NCBI GenBank assembly: GCA_903910385.1
Contig: CAIVZM010000014.1
Span: 1-64,000, forward strand
DNA from: an uncultured Armatimonadota bacterium
GTDB taxonomy: Bacteria; Armatimonadota; Armatimonadia; Armatimonadales; Armatimonadaceae
Direction: 5' to 3'
DNA length: 64,000 bases
The notes under the pieces are model-generated. The model was not told the DNA's origin and ran no database searches. It worked only from the letters and a program-made list of their open reading frames with translations. This document shows, one piece after another, positions 42,552 to 50,899 of this stretch. The translations under genes were made by a program, and so were the position numbers. Position 1 is the first letter of the stretch, and the number at the start of each line of letters is the position of its first letter.

Positions 42552-43346
42552 CTAACGGTTCCGGTATCGGATGCGCTCGCGGATGAAATTCAGACGAGTG
42601 GCGGGAGCGGTCAGCAGAATATCCTGCGGGCGTTTGCCCTCAAAAGCCATCGCCAGGGCCGACCACTCGTCCCCGGAAAACCAGGCCGTTTCCGCGCCGA
42701 CTTCCTGCGCGATCAAAATACCGGCGGCCACATCATAAAGCGAAGTTCCGATACTTTGCGCCCCGACCAATCGCCCTGCCCCAACCCAGCAGAGTTCCAG
42801 CGCCGCAGAGCCGTGGATACGGAGACGCACCGGCAACCCCGCGAAATCGACATCCCGGACGCTGACCGAACAGATGGCGTACGTGTCGTCCCAGGTCGTT
42901 TCGTGCAGGAGAGGCAACATCGGAAGCGGAACGCCGTTCAGGGTTGCGCCTTCCCCCTTCGCGGCGGCGAAAATCTCACCCAGTAGCGGGAACGCGACCA
43001 CACCGACCACCGGTTCGCCGTCAGCGATCAATGCCACGGAAACGCCCCAACCGGGCAAATTATTCGCCAGATTTACTGTTCCGTCAATCGGATCAATCGC
43101 CCAGAGCGGCGCTCCGGCATCCCGCGCTTCATACCCATACTCTTCGCCCAGAATGGCATGATCCGGGAAACGAGCGGTGATCGACTCCCGCAGAAAACGC
43201 TCGATAGCGGTATCGATATTGGTGACGACCGTACCATCCGCTTTATGGGACGCTTCCGCGCCCTGCTTCAGCATCTGCGCCGCCCGTTGTCCCGCTTCTC
43301 CCGCTAATTCCGCTGTCCAGTCACGGATCGCCGCCCATTCACTCAT
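42552..43346 (-). CDS. Inositol monophosphatase family protein
   Basis: A 264-aa Mg-dependent phosphatase of the IMPase/SuhB/CysQ family. Metal ligands are visible: ILGEEYGYE (Glu68/Glu69), LWAIDPIDGTVNLANN (Asp85, Asp88 of the DPxDGTxN motif), and a C-terminal TSLYDVAAGILIAQEVGAE with Asp before AAG. The normal W in WDxAAG is Tyr here. It probably removes a phosphate from inositol-1-phosphate or a related sugar phosphate; the exact substrate is unknown. It converges on birA and is divergent from the following methyltransferase gene. Confidence 0.9.
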   Translation of the reverse strand: MSEWAAIRDWTAELAGEAGQRAAQMLKQGAEASHKADGTVVTNIDTAIERFLRESITARFPDHAILGEEYGYEARDAGAPLWAIDPIDGTVNLANNLPGWGVSVALIADGEPVVGVVAFPLLGEIFAAAKGEGATLNGVPLPMLPLLHETTWDDTYAICSVSVRDVDFAGLPVRLRIHGSAALELCWVGAGRLVGAQSIGTSLYDVAAGILIAQEVGAETAWFSGDEWSALAMAFEGKRPQDILLTAPATRLNFIRERIRYRNR

Positions 43347-43410
43347 AACGCCCCCAACTCAGCAAATCGCAAAGCGAATCGCCGTGCTTAACGCCGATAT
43401 ACTGATTTCT

Positions 43411-44220
43411 ATGAACTTGGTATCACGACCGGAGTTACTTGTCACGACAGCCCAAACCAATACGGAAACGCTGGAGCCAAAAGCGCGCGCCTATGCCGCA
43501 GAACTCAACGCTGAATTTGTTGAGCGGCAGGAACGCCCTATCCCCGCGTTATTCGCCGGGCGAAAGGACGACTGCCGGTTGATGATCGTGCAGTCGGAGC
43601 GTATTCTGCTTCTGGACAGGGAAGGCAATGAGTTCTTCTATCACCCGAATATGGCATATCCCCGTCTGCGTAATCTGTTGCGAGGACAACGAGACCTGCT
43701 GATCGAAGCCGGGCGACTGGAGAAAGGCGATTCCGTACTGGATGCCACTCTGGGATTCGCTTCGGAAGCGGCTCTCTGCGCTCATATCGTCGGCGATACT
43801 GGTGAAGTACATGGAATCGAAGCAGTCCCCGAAATCGGTTTGATGGCGCGGGAAGGGTTAAAAACGCTCACTACGGAAAGCGTGGAATTGAACGCCGCTC
43901 TGCGCCGTATTCGCGTCGTGCATCTGGGCGACCATCTGGAGTATTTACGCTCCTGTCCGGATCGGCGCTACGATGTCGTCTGCTTCGACCCCTTTTTCGA
44001 GCAAGAACCGGGCGGTTCCGAGCAGTTCGGCGCACTGCGACACTTTGGAGACCATGCCCCCCTTACTCTCGATGCCGTAAAAGAAGCGCAACGGGTCGCA
44101 CGCCGCCGGGTGCTCATCAAGACTCTGCGATGGTCGTCCCTGCTGGAAGAAATGGGAGTGATGGAACGCCTGACAACCCGGAGCGGTATTGTGATGTACG
44201 GAGTACTGCCACCGCTTTGA
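43411..44220 (+). CDS. RsmJ-like SAM-dependent methyltransferase
   Basis: Start taken at ATG 43411 (269 aa), because the upstream open frame lies over the phosphatase gene and is low in family-like sequence. LVTTAQTNTETLEPKARAYA, LLLDREGNEFFYHPNMAYPRLRNLL and GDSVLDATLGFASEA (SAM motif I with DATLGFA) match the PF04445 / RsmJ-like family, which in E. coli methylates 16S rRNA G1516. RYDVVCFDPFFE gives a DPPF-like DPFF motif near the active site. VLIKTLRWS ends the core. An rRNA target is inferred, and the Firmicutes YpiP-type branch is closer in outline. Confidence 0.8.
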   Translation: MNLVSRPELLVTTAQTNTETLEPKARAYAAELNAEFVERQERPIPALFAGRKDDCRLMIVQSERILLLDREGNEFFYHPNMAYPRLRNLLRGQRDLLIEAGRLEKGDSVLDATLGFASEAALCAHIVGDTGEVHGIEAVPEIGLMAREGLKTLTTESVELNAALRRIRVVHLGDHLEYLRSCPDRRYDVVCFDPFFEQEPGGSEQFGALRHFGDHAPLTLDAVKEAQRVARRRVLIKTLRWSSLLEEMGVMERLTTRSGIVMYGVLPPL

Positions 44221-44273
44221 ACCGGTTTACAAGGCTGGTGGCGTTTTCACTCAATGCTCAGGAAGAGAAATCT

Positions 44274-45002
44274 GTGATTACCACTCGTTATGCGACCCTT
44301 CCATTTCTGCTGTTCGCGATGATGGGCGTCCTCCTGCCCGCCGAGGCTCAGACAGGCAAATGGAGCGCAAACGGGACGTTGCTGGAAGCATGCACCTGCG
44401 CCGTTCCCTGCACCTGCAACTTCGGCGAAGGGCCGTCGCCGCATTCTTATTGCCACCCGGTCTATGGCTATCGGTTGGACAAAGCGGACTGGAACGGCGT
44501 CGATCTATCCGGGCTTATCGTCGCCGGAGCCGATGGCCCCAACGGCATCAGCGGATTTCTGGACTCACGGGCGACTGCGACGCAAAAATCCGCGTTGGAA
44601 GCGCTGGCGAAATCGCTGTTCGCTCAGGGAGGACCGAATTCCGGTGACCGCAAATTTACGTCACTGCTCCTGACACACGAAGTCAAAGGAAACGACTTAC
44701 GTCTCAACATCGAGGGTCGTGGCGGATTTACCGCAAAGGTCATTATCGGTAGGGATGGAAAATCGCCGGTCGTGGTCGAAAACAATACGGTCTGGCCCAT
44801 CGCCCGCGCCACGAAAGCGAAGACATCCTCCCTCTCCTACTCCGACCCGGTCACGGGAACGATCAAGGAAACCAGTTCCAACGCCAACTACGGCGCCTTC
44901 GCTTTCAAAGGAAGCATCCTCAAGGGAAATTCCGCTGCCCTGACGACTCCAGCCACGGATAAATCCTGTTGTAACGGAACCAGAGCCAAAACGAAGCGTT
45001 AA
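44274..45002 (+). CDS. Secreted DUF1326 protein
   Basis: Start at GTG 44274 with AGGAAGAG 8 bases upstream, giving 242 aa. A signal peptide (residues 1-26, LPFLLFAMMGVLLPAEAQ) is followed by GTLLEACTCAVPCTCNFGEGP, the CTCxxPCxC cysteine motif of DUF1326. YCHPVYGYRLDKADWNGVDLSG and later strands VSLL... complete the domain; a C-terminal CCNG adds two cysteines. DUF1326 proteins are of unknown function, and the four clustered cysteines suggest metal binding. It follows the methyltransferase by 53 bases on the same strand. Confidence 0.85.
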   Translation: MITTRYATLPFLLFAMMGVLLPAEAQTGKWSANGTLLEACTCAVPCTCNFGEGPSPHSYCHPVYGYRLDKADWNGVDLSGLIVAGADGPNGISGFLDSRATATQKSALEALAKSLFAQGGPNSGDRKFTSLLLTHEVKGNDLRLNIEGRGGFTAKVIIGRDGKSPVVVENNTVWPIARATKAKTSSLSYSDPVTGTIKETSSNANYGAFAFKGSILKGNSAALTTPATDKSCCNGTRAKTKR

Positions 45003-45017
45003 GAGATAAAGCGGATT

Positions 45018-45038
45018 CGCCCAACAACGAAGTTGGCG
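45018..45038. terminator. Hairpin between convergent DUF1326 and MarR genes
   Basis: CGCCCAAC and GTTGGCG form a short stem with one bulged C, between two genes that point at each other (stops 45002 and 45054). No strong U-tract; a shared bidirectional terminator is plausible. Confidence 0.35.
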
Positions 45039-45053
45039 TTAACTCGATAGCTG

Positions 45054-45503
45054 TTATCGCTGTTGCTTGCCAACCATTCTCAAAAGGCGTTCCAGTTCGT
45101 CCCTATCTTCCGGTTCAAGAATACGGAATTCTTCCTCCACCCGTGCGACATGTGCGGGAAATAGGGAGACAATCCGTTCGCGGCCCGCTTCCGTGAGATG
45201 CACAATAATCTGCCGACGATCTTTCTCGTTGCGTTCTCGCCGCACCAGTCCATCCCTTTCCAGATTGTCCACGATGACGGTCAGGTTGTTCGGACTGCGC
45301 AGATGCTTTCGCGCCAGTTCGCCAACCGTCAGCGACCCCAGATGCAATAACGCTTCCAGAACCCCGAACTGCCCTACCGTCAGCCCGGAACGGTCGATAG
45401 GCTCCTGCGTGCGCTGTGCGACAGACTCCGCCGCACGCAAAAGTTTGATATACAAATCAAGGGCTCGTTTCTCGTCCGGTTCCCCATTATAGTGTGTTGG
45501 CAT
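45054..45503 (-). CDS. MarR-family transcriptional regulator
   Basis: A 149-aa winged-helix repressor. DLYIKLLRAAESVAQRT forms the dimerisation helix. LTVGQFGVLEALLHLGSLTVGELARKHLRSPNNLTVIVDNLERDGLVRRE is the helix-turn-helix and DEKDRR-like wing (here NEKDRRQIIVHLTEAGRE). The C-terminal helix completes the dimer. MarR proteins often sense phenolics, quinones or oxidants and repress a divergent gene. The divergent gene here is a truncated WrbA-like quinone reductase (45643-45753), and a palindrome at 45570-45588 could be the operator. Confidence 0.93.
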   Translation of the reverse strand: MPTHYNGEPDEKRALDLYIKLLRAAESVAQRTQEPIDRSGLTVGQFGVLEALLHLGSLTVGELARKHLRSPNNLTVIVDNLERDGLVRRERNEKDRRQIIVHLTEAGRERIVSLFPAHVARVEEEFRILEPEDRDELERLLRMVGKQQR

Positions 45504-45569
45504 TTCATTTTCCCCACATCAAAAATATCGCCAATTCATATAATCACAATTGGAACTATACTATCCGAA

Positions 45570-45588
45570 TTCAAGTTTGATGCTTGAA
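45570..45588. promoter_or_regulatory. Putative MarR operator in the divergent promoter
   Basis: TTCAAG-TTTGATG-CTTGAA is a perfect 6-base inverted repeat with a 7-base centre, the size MarR dimers bind. TATACT (45557-45562) is a candidate -10 beside it. CCAATT...AATTGG at 45530-45552 is a second, looser dyad. The link to the MarR protein is inferred from position. Confidence 0.5.
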
Positions 45589-45642
45589 ACTATTCCCATG
45601 CTTGATACCGACCCGTAGCGAGCAAAGTCGAAAGGAAAGATC

Positions 45643-45753
45643 ATGTCCGACGCTCCTGTTAAAACCCTGATCGCTTTCTATTCACGTAATGGCTCCACCG
45701 AGGCGCTTGCCAACGCCGTCGCGGAAGGCGCTCGGCTGAAAGCCGCCCGATAA
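45643..45753 (+). pseudogene. Truncated WrbA-like flavodoxin/quinone reductase N-terminus
   Basis: ATG at 45643 with AGGA upstream gives only 36 residues: MSDAPVKTLIAFYSRNGSTE, then ALANAVAEGARLKAAR and a stop. KTLIAFYSRNGSTEALANAVAEGA is the first strand, FMN phosphate loop (SRNGSTE) and first helix of WrbA-type NAD(P)H:quinone oxidoreductases, which are normally about 200 aa. The rest is absent from the window. An inverted repeat begins 9 bases after the stop, then the 3' end of the ceramidase-like gene. This looks like a deletion or rearrangement that removed the gene body but left its promoter and start. Confidence 0.8.
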
Positions 45754-45761
45754 GAGGCAGT

Positions 45762-45830
45762 CTTGATTCCGTTCAAAGGAGGCTTGGCGCGTCCGACATT
45801 ACTGCCAAACCTCCTCCCAACGGAATCAAG
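45762..45830. repeat. 69-bp imperfect inverted repeat with 27-base arms
   Basis: Arms 45762-45788 and 45804-45830 match at 23 of 27 positions when one is reverse-complemented, around a 15-base loop. The outer 12 bases (CTTGATTCCGTT / AACGGAATCAAG) are perfect. The right arm overlaps the last bases of the ceramidase-like gene. Neither side has a U-run, so it is not a simple terminator. It could be the relic of a palindromic mobile unit. Confidence 0.75.
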
Positions 45831-47301
45831 GCGTATCGCTTCTGCGCTCATTAGAAGCGCTGCGCATCTTATCTATTTCCTCTTTGCAACGTGCGATCAG
45901 GATTTCCAGAGCGCCTTTATCGAATGGCGTCTGCCAGACGCTATAGCGATCCGTTCCATAGCAGTCGGCGGGAGGCAGATAACCGTACCATCCGTTGGTG
46001 ATGTTCATCACGACGATAGCGGTATCTGGAAAAGCGGCGCGTAATTCGATTTGCAGTTGCGAGTACGCCTCGTTCGGATGCCCTACCAGAAAAGCGTCGC
46101 CGATCTGCCATATCCAGACAGGTATCTTCGCCGTTGCGCCGCCGTCGCTCGCTTCTGTCAGCGCAATCCTCGTTCTTCTTCGTCGTCGTAAGCGTTCCAG
46201 CGACGCCGCATCGCCCGCCGCCGCCCACTGCCGCTCTTGCTCCGTCTCCCCCCGCCATTCCGGTTTCAGCAGCAGTTCGACATCCACACAGAAGGCTTTC
46301 AGGGTGGAAGGATAGGCATACGGTTCATAATCCCAGATCGCCAGAGGGGCGCCGGATTCGACGACTCCCTGAAAACGCAAACGACTTCCCACAGGAATAC
46401 CATCCATTGCTCTCAGGGTAGCCTCGATACTCGCCGCCAGCATGGAACCATTGACATCCACGAACTCTGTCGGAGTTCCCGTCCGTGGGGCGATATACCC
46501 CAGACGAGGTGCGAGTTCGCCGGACGCGCCCTGAAGAAACAGGCAGGGTTTTCTTGCGCCTTCTTCCCCCTCTACTGTCTGACGGATCATTCCGACAAAG
46601 TCCGGAGAAATCAGGCGATTCTCGAAGGCGAGCGTCGTGGGATGGCAGGCGTAGTTTGCAAGGCTGGCAACCCTTCCGCCGTTCGCATCGGAGATGCGCC
46701 CTATCAGTAATGTGTCATCCGCAGGCGCATTCGGGTTGTAACCACAGATATATCTATTTTCCTGCACCGAGAAAAAATCACGATTGGTCGCCAGACCACA
46801 CTTCCCGTATCCGAAATCCAGAGAGCACGGTTCCGCTTCCGCAAGAGCGCGTTGCGCCGCTCGCGCCACCGAATCCCGCAACTGATCCAGATACGGCGCG
46901 ATCAGATGCCCCCCCGGTTTATCGGCGTCATCCCGGCAGAGAGCGGGGCCGGCGTGGGTATGGGAAAAGTTCAGCACGAACTGCGCCGCATCCAGACCGA
47001 GGAGGTCCAGAATCGATTGGCGGAACGCCTTTTCATCCTTTGGATCACGCCACCAGCCCAGATCAGCGGCGGCGAGAATTAGCGGCGGCGCGTCCGCATT
47101 GGTTTGCAGGGTCATCACCGTCAATGTCAACGGCGCATGGATGCCTTCCACCACTTCGTGAGTCGCCGCTCCCCAGTTTCGATGGTAAATGCCAGGCGGC
47201 GGCGTAATATCTTCGCGAGCGATCCCGATATGACCGAAAAAGCCGGGAGGGGCGTATGTCACAGGCATCGGAGCAGGAGTGTCCGTCGCGGATTCGTTCA
47301 T
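45826..47301 (-). CDS. Neutral/alkaline ceramidase-like protein (PF04734-type N-domain)
   Basis: Start taken at ATG 47301 (491 aa), where GAGAG precedes it; the frame is open to 47349. GHIGIAREDITPPPG opens the domain, followed by LILAAADLGWW, the metal-binding FSHTHAGP, RISDANGGRVASLANYACHPTTL and FLQGASGELAPRLGY (in place of the NxGDVSPN of true ceramidases). AIVVMNITNGWYGYLPP ends the core. These match the broad family annotated neutral/alkaline non-lysosomal ceramidase. No signal peptide is clear, so a ceramide substrate is doubtful; it may be a hydrolase of another amide or ester. It converges on the WrbA remnant. Confidence 0.82.
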   Translation of the reverse strand: MNESATDTPAPMPVTYAPPGFFGHIGIAREDITPPPGIYHRNWGAATHEVVEGIHAPLTLTVMTLQTNADAPPLILAAADLGWWRDPKDEKAFRQSILDLLGLDAAQFVLNFSHTHAGPALCRDDADKPGGHLIAPYLDQLRDSVARAAQRALAEAEPCSLDFGYGKCGLATNRDFFSVQENRYICGYNPNAPADDTLLIGRISDANGGRVASLANYACHPTTLAFENRLISPDFVGMIRQTVEGEEGARKPCLFLQGASGELAPRLGYIAPRTGTPTEFVDVNGSMLAASIEATLRAMDGIPVGSRLRFQGVVESGAPLAIWDYEPYAYPSTLKAFCVDVELLLKPEWRGETEQERQWAAAGDAASLERLRRRRRTRIALTEASDGGATAKIPVWIWQIGDAFLVGHPNEAYSQLQIELRAAFPDTAIVVMNITNGWYGYLPPADCYGTDRYSVWQTPFDKGALEILIARCKEEIDKMRSASNERRSDTP

Positions 47302-47374
47302 GAGTTCACTCTCGCTTTTCGCTCCCCATAGACACCATACCGATGCCATATCGACACTGGCGGGAAGCGTGATT

Positions 47375-48166
47375 TTAGTTTTTCCGGAATTCCGAGTGTG
47401 ACGCCGCCGTCACCAGAGACAACCCGCCGTCCATCACGAGCGTCTCGCCGATCATGTGACGATTTTCTGGATCGCAGAGGTGGGCGACCTGCACAGCAAC
47501 TTCCTCCGCGTGGATCAACTCCCCACCGGGGACGCGTGCGACGGCTGCTGCGCGGGCGCCGGGGTTATCCTCGAAGATACGGCCTGAAAGTCCCGCATCC
47601 ACATAGCCGGGAGCGACTTCGTTGACGATAACCCCGTGCGGAGCGAGTTCAAGGGCAAGGCATCGCATCAACATGCGTAGTCCCGCTTTCGCTACAGAGT
47701 AAGCCACGATATTCGGGTGCGGGGCGTGCGCCGCCCACGAACCAACAAACACAATTCGACCCGATAGCCCTGCCTTCACCAGACACCGCGCCGCCGTCTG
47801 CGCCAGATAGAACCCTCCGGAGAGATTGATAGCGAGTTCTCGCGTCCACTCTTCCGGCGTCACTTCGTTCCAATTCTTAAGAGTGACAATCGCCGCATTG
47901 GGAATAATCAGATCGGGTATAGCGGAGCGTCTCTCGACTTCCGCCACCCACCCGGCGACGGCGGCGGCGTCTGCCACATCAACCTGATCATAACAGGTAA
48001 AAATTCGGTGTGCGGTCAATTCCGCCAGCAAGTCTTCTGCATCCTTTGCCGGGCGTATATCCCCTATCGCCACATTCGCGCCGTATCGCGCCAGACGACG
48101 CGCAATCGCCGCCCCAATGTCGCCAAGCCCTCCGCTGATCATTGCAGTCCGACCTGAAAGATCCAT
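47375..48166 (-). CDS. Short-chain dehydrogenase/reductase
   Basis: A 263-aa classical SDR. The NAD(P) loop is ISGGLGDIGAAIARRLARYG (GGxGxIG) with a following acidic GDI that favours NAD. PNAAI corresponds to NNAG. The catalytic Ser is in FVGSWAAH, with Tyr and Lys in YSVAKAG. A C-terminal NEVAPGYVDAGL shapes the substrate pocket. Substrate unknown; in this cluster (second SDR, FAH-family hydrolase, isomerase-like barrels) a sugar-acid or sugar alcohol is plausible. It lies 18 bases downstream of the next SDR gene on the same strand. Confidence 0.9.
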   Translation of the reverse strand: MDLSGRTAMISGGLGDIGAAIARRLARYGANVAIGDIRPAKDAEDLLAELTAHRIFTCYDQVDVADAAAVAGWVAEVERRSAIPDLIIPNAAIVTLKNWNEVTPEEWTRELAINLSGGFYLAQTAARCLVKAGLSGRIVFVGSWAAHAPHPNIVAYSVAKAGLRMLMRCLALELAPHGVIVNEVAPGYVDAGLSGRIFEDNPGARAAAVARVPGGELIHAEEVAVQVAHLCDPENRHMIGETLVMDGGLSLVTAASHSEFRKN

Positions 48167-48183
48167 GACTTGCGCTCCTGTGA

Positions 48184-49041
48184 CTAATTGCCGGTGGCGT
48201 TGGGCTTCCAGTCATCGCTATCCGGCGTTGCGGTCGGCGTCCCCCCATCGAACAGCGCCGCAGTTCGGAAGATCGCTTCTTCCGGGTTCAGAATACCGCC
48301 TCCCCCATCGACGGCAAGACAGTGCCCGGTAATGAACGAAGCCTCTTCGGAAGCCAGAAACACGGCGGCGCGGGCGACTTCCCGGGGATGCCCGACACGG
48401 TACAGAGCGTAGGTGGTCGGGAATATCTTCTGATCGCGCTCCGAAATACGCTCTTTCCAAACCTCCTCCCCGACCGACATGATATGCCCCGGCAAAATAG
48501 CGTTGGCGCGAATATTGCGCGGTCCCAGTTCTACCGCCAGAGCGCGGGTCAGACCAATAATTGCGGTTTTCGAGGTATTGTACGCCAGCCGTCCCGGCAA
48601 AGCGACATTCCCGGTCAGAGAGGACATATTCACAATCGCAGCCCCGGACTTCAAATGGGGTTCCGCCGCTCGCGCCAATCGCATCATCGCCGTCACATTG
48701 ACCGTGATGACCCGCTCCCAGTGCTCATCCGTCTCTCGCGCCAGCGTAGCGACCGTTTGATCGGCGGCGTTATTCACCAGAATATCCACTCGCCCCGACT
48801 CCGAAAGGCAGAGTTCCACCAGATGCAAAGCCAATCCGGCATCCAGTAGATCCCCTGACAGGACGCAGACACGGGCATCGGGAACTTCAGTCCTCACCAG
48901 ATGCGCCGTCTCCTCTACTCCCGGTTGATTTCGGTCTGTGATTACAATAAACGCGCCTTCACGGGCGAACTCCACCGCAACGGCTCGCCCGATACCGAAT
49001 CCTGCGCCGGTGATAATCGCCGACTTTCCTGACAACTGCAT
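48184..49041 (-). CDS. Short-chain dehydrogenase/reductase
   Basis: A 285-aa classical SDR: cofactor loop IITGAGFGIGRAVAVEFAREG, acidic ITDRN after the second strand (NAD-type), VDILVNNAADQTVATLA, catalytic Ser in IVNMSSLTG and Tyr/Lys in YNTSKTAIIGL, then NAILPGHI. The C-terminus (ITGHCLAVDGGGGILNPEE) is a normal SDR end with a short extension. It is cotranscribed with the 263-aa SDR, and 49 bases downstream of the 342-aa isomerase-like gene. Substrate unknown. Confidence 0.9.
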   Translation of the reverse strand: MQLSGKSAIITGAGFGIGRAVAVEFAREGAFIVITDRNQPGVEETAHLVRTEVPDARVCVLSGDLLDAGLALHLVELCLSESGRVDILVNNAADQTVATLARETDEHWERVITVNVTAMMRLARAAEPHLKSGAAIVNMSSLTGNVALPGRLAYNTSKTAIIGLTRALAVELGPRNIRANAILPGHIMSVGEEVWKERISERDQKIFPTTYALYRVGHPREVARAAVFLASEEASFITGHCLAVDGGGGILNPEEAIFRTAALFDGGTPTATPDSDDWKPNATGN

Positions 49042-49090
49042 GATAAACGATTTGCTTCCCCTCGAGATTTAACGGCTTCTGATGATTTTC

Positions 49091-50119
49091 TTATAGTTGG
49101 GAAAAATAGTGGACGCTCTCTTTGACCAGTCGCCATTCTTCGGCGCTGACAGCGGCGGAATCTTCACCACGCTCCCAGACGGACGAGTAAGGAGCGTCAG
49201 CGGGAATGCCTTTCGACCAGAGAACCCGTAACGCCTCTGGTAGAAAACGCGCCTGCTCCTGTGGGAATTCCGCCCACCACGAATCTTCCAGCAGCGAAAT
49301 GGTGCGCGTCGGCTGTGCGGCTACCTCTATACCGGGGAGAAGCGCCGCATATCCGCTTTCGGCGTATGCGATCTCCAGAATTCGGCGAAAGTCCACGCAC
49401 CCCGTTCCCGCCGCACAACGCACCAATCGATACCCGTCCGGGGCAAAATGGATCGTATAATCCTTCAGGTGCAGGTGACGAATGAGCGGCGCCACACGAC
49501 CCGCAAATTCTACTGGTCCCTCCCCTACCGCAAGCGGGTTACCGGTATCCAGACAAACCCCATAGGCAGGGGATTGCCCCGTCTTTTCGTATAACCAGAG
49601 CAGGTCATCGCTGGTGGAATCCTGATGATTCTCTATCGCCAGCGCAATACCATGCGCTTCGGCAATCGGTAGAATTTCCCGCAGACGTTGCGCCACCCGA
49701 TCCCGGTACTCCCCCCAGCCACCGGACACTTTGAGAGGTCGCCGGTCGCCGCACAATAAGCCGGAACAGATAGCGCGCGCCGTTTTTGCGCCAACGAACG
49801 CCGCCGTTTCGATATAATTGCGCCAATCCGCTACTTCGCCGTTCAAAAGAATCATACCCTCCGCAACGATACGAAGACGATGTTCTTCCAGAGCGTCTTT
49901 CATCCGCTCTCTGGGCAAAGACCCGATAACCGGAATATCCACCCCGGCGAGATTCAGTGACGCCGCCGTTTCGATCACCCCGAGAGCGTCCAGAGGAGCG
50001 GGATGCTTCTCGCCTGCCAGCGTCGGCAGATATCCCATAACATGGGGTAGCCCATAGGCATTCAATGCCATTAGCAAGGGTTCCGACAAAGAATTTTTCG
50101 CGTTCAAACTTGTTTCCAT
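49091..50119 (-). CDS. Sugar phosphate isomerase/epimerase-type TIM barrel
   Basis: A 342-aa member of the xylose-isomerase-like barrel superfamily (AP endonuclease family 2 fold). Metal ligands appear in order: Glu in IALAIENHQD, Asp in GVCLDTGNPLA, His in IRHLHLKDY and Glu in ALLPGIEVAA. This Glu-Asp-His-Glu set is the mark of the fold. The physiological substrate is unknown, probably a ketose or inositol-like compound. It lies upstream of the two SDR genes on the same strand. Confidence 0.85.
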   Translation of the reverse strand: METSLNAKNSLSEPLLMALNAYGLPHVMGYLPTLAGEKHPAPLDALGVIETAASLNLAGVDIPVIGSLPRERMKDALEEHRLRIVAEGMILLNGEVADWRNYIETAAFVGAKTARAICSGLLCGDRRPLKVSGGWGEYRDRVAQRLREILPIAEAHGIALAIENHQDSTSDDLLWLYEKTGQSPAYGVCLDTGNPLAVGEGPVEFAGRVAPLIRHLHLKDYTIHFAPDGYRLVRCAAGTGCVDFRRILEIAYAESGYAALLPGIEVAAQPTRTISLLEDSWWAEFPQEQARFLPEALRVLWSKGIPADAPYSSVWERGEDSAAVSAEEWRLVKESVHYFSQL

Positions 50120-50321
50120 ACCAGTGTTTTTCCCGATGGCTTCCCTTCAGTGTAAACTCGTCCCTCACCGAATGTCAAATCAATCCTGTCGAACGTCCGT
50201 TAAAATTTAAGCGTCAGGAATGAATATCGACATCCCGTAAAAGAAAGAAGGCTTTCACGAAATTTTGTCTCTCTGCCATGAAGTCAGTCATACGGCAAAA
50301 GAGTATAGCCCCACGCCCAGG

Positions 50322-50700
50322 AAGCAGAAGTATCCGCTCGAATTAAGACGCAAAACAGTCCAAATATATCAAGCGACTATCACAGCGATCACCGATACGG
50401 TTCCGCCGTACTTGAGTTTAGCATTTGGATGGCGTCGTGGTATCCGGGCTAGTACGAAGCGTTGCCCGAAAAGAGCCAGACCTACAGCGTGGAAGGCGAC
50501 AACATTGAGTTACGTCATTATCTGGCCCGGTTAGAGTGGAGTAACCGCTGTTTTTCGCGGTGTATCCATGCGCTAACAAGGGTTGTTGACCTGTTTGTGC
50601 GGGCATGGGACGCACGTTTGTGCGGGCATGGGACGCACGGCAGGAGGTCAAACGGCAATATCCCAAACTGTCCACCCCATGTTATGAATTTTTCATCACC
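50322..50700 (+). pseudogene. Decayed IS1-type transposase
   Basis: KQKYPLELRRKTVQIY (50322-50369) resembles the N-terminal helix-turn-helix of IS1-like transposases. From about 50444, YEALPEKSQTYSVEGDNIEL then RHYLARLEWSNRCFSR and CIHALTRVVDLFVRAWDAR match the C-terminal part (the ..E..N..LR..LARL....CFS segment). It continues as QEVKRQYPKLSTPCYEFF only after a frame change caused by the 23-bp duplication at 50594-50639. The DDE middle is missing or scrambled and a stop (TAG) lies at about 50441. The element is therefore dead. The rest of the 780-base gap between 50119 and 50900 shows no gene; terminal repeats were not found. Confidence 0.7.
50594..50639. repeat. Perfect 23-bp tandem duplication
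   Basis: Two identical adjacent copies (50594-50616 and 50617-50639), each beginning TTTGTGCGGGC and ending GGGACGCACG. Length 23 is not a multiple of three, so the duplication shifts the transposase frame; removing one copy restores it. Confidence 0.95.
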
Positions 50701-50856
50701 GATAAATTAGACACTCCCGCCGCCCTGCTCGCGACTGCCTCCTTCTTTCTGGCTCTCTATTATCGTTCGCCAGTTAAAGCGGTCGCCGCTCAGGGAGCCC
50801 AAAATACCGATCATCGGGGACAGCCTTCGTCCCGGATACAATAACCCCATTGGCAC

Positions 50857-50885
50857 GTCGGGCGACAGGAATGTCGCCCGCCGAC
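50857..50885. terminator. Hairpin after the FAH-family gene, REP-like
   Basis: GTCG-GGCGACA and TGTCGCC-CGCCGAC pair around a GGAA loop with a 3-base bulge. It lies 15 bases past the stop (50900) of the minus-strand gene. There is no U-tract. The core GGGCGAC...GTCGCC is shared with the hairpin at 15810-15828. Confidence 0.4.
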
Positions 50886-50899
50886 TGTCGCCACAAGGG

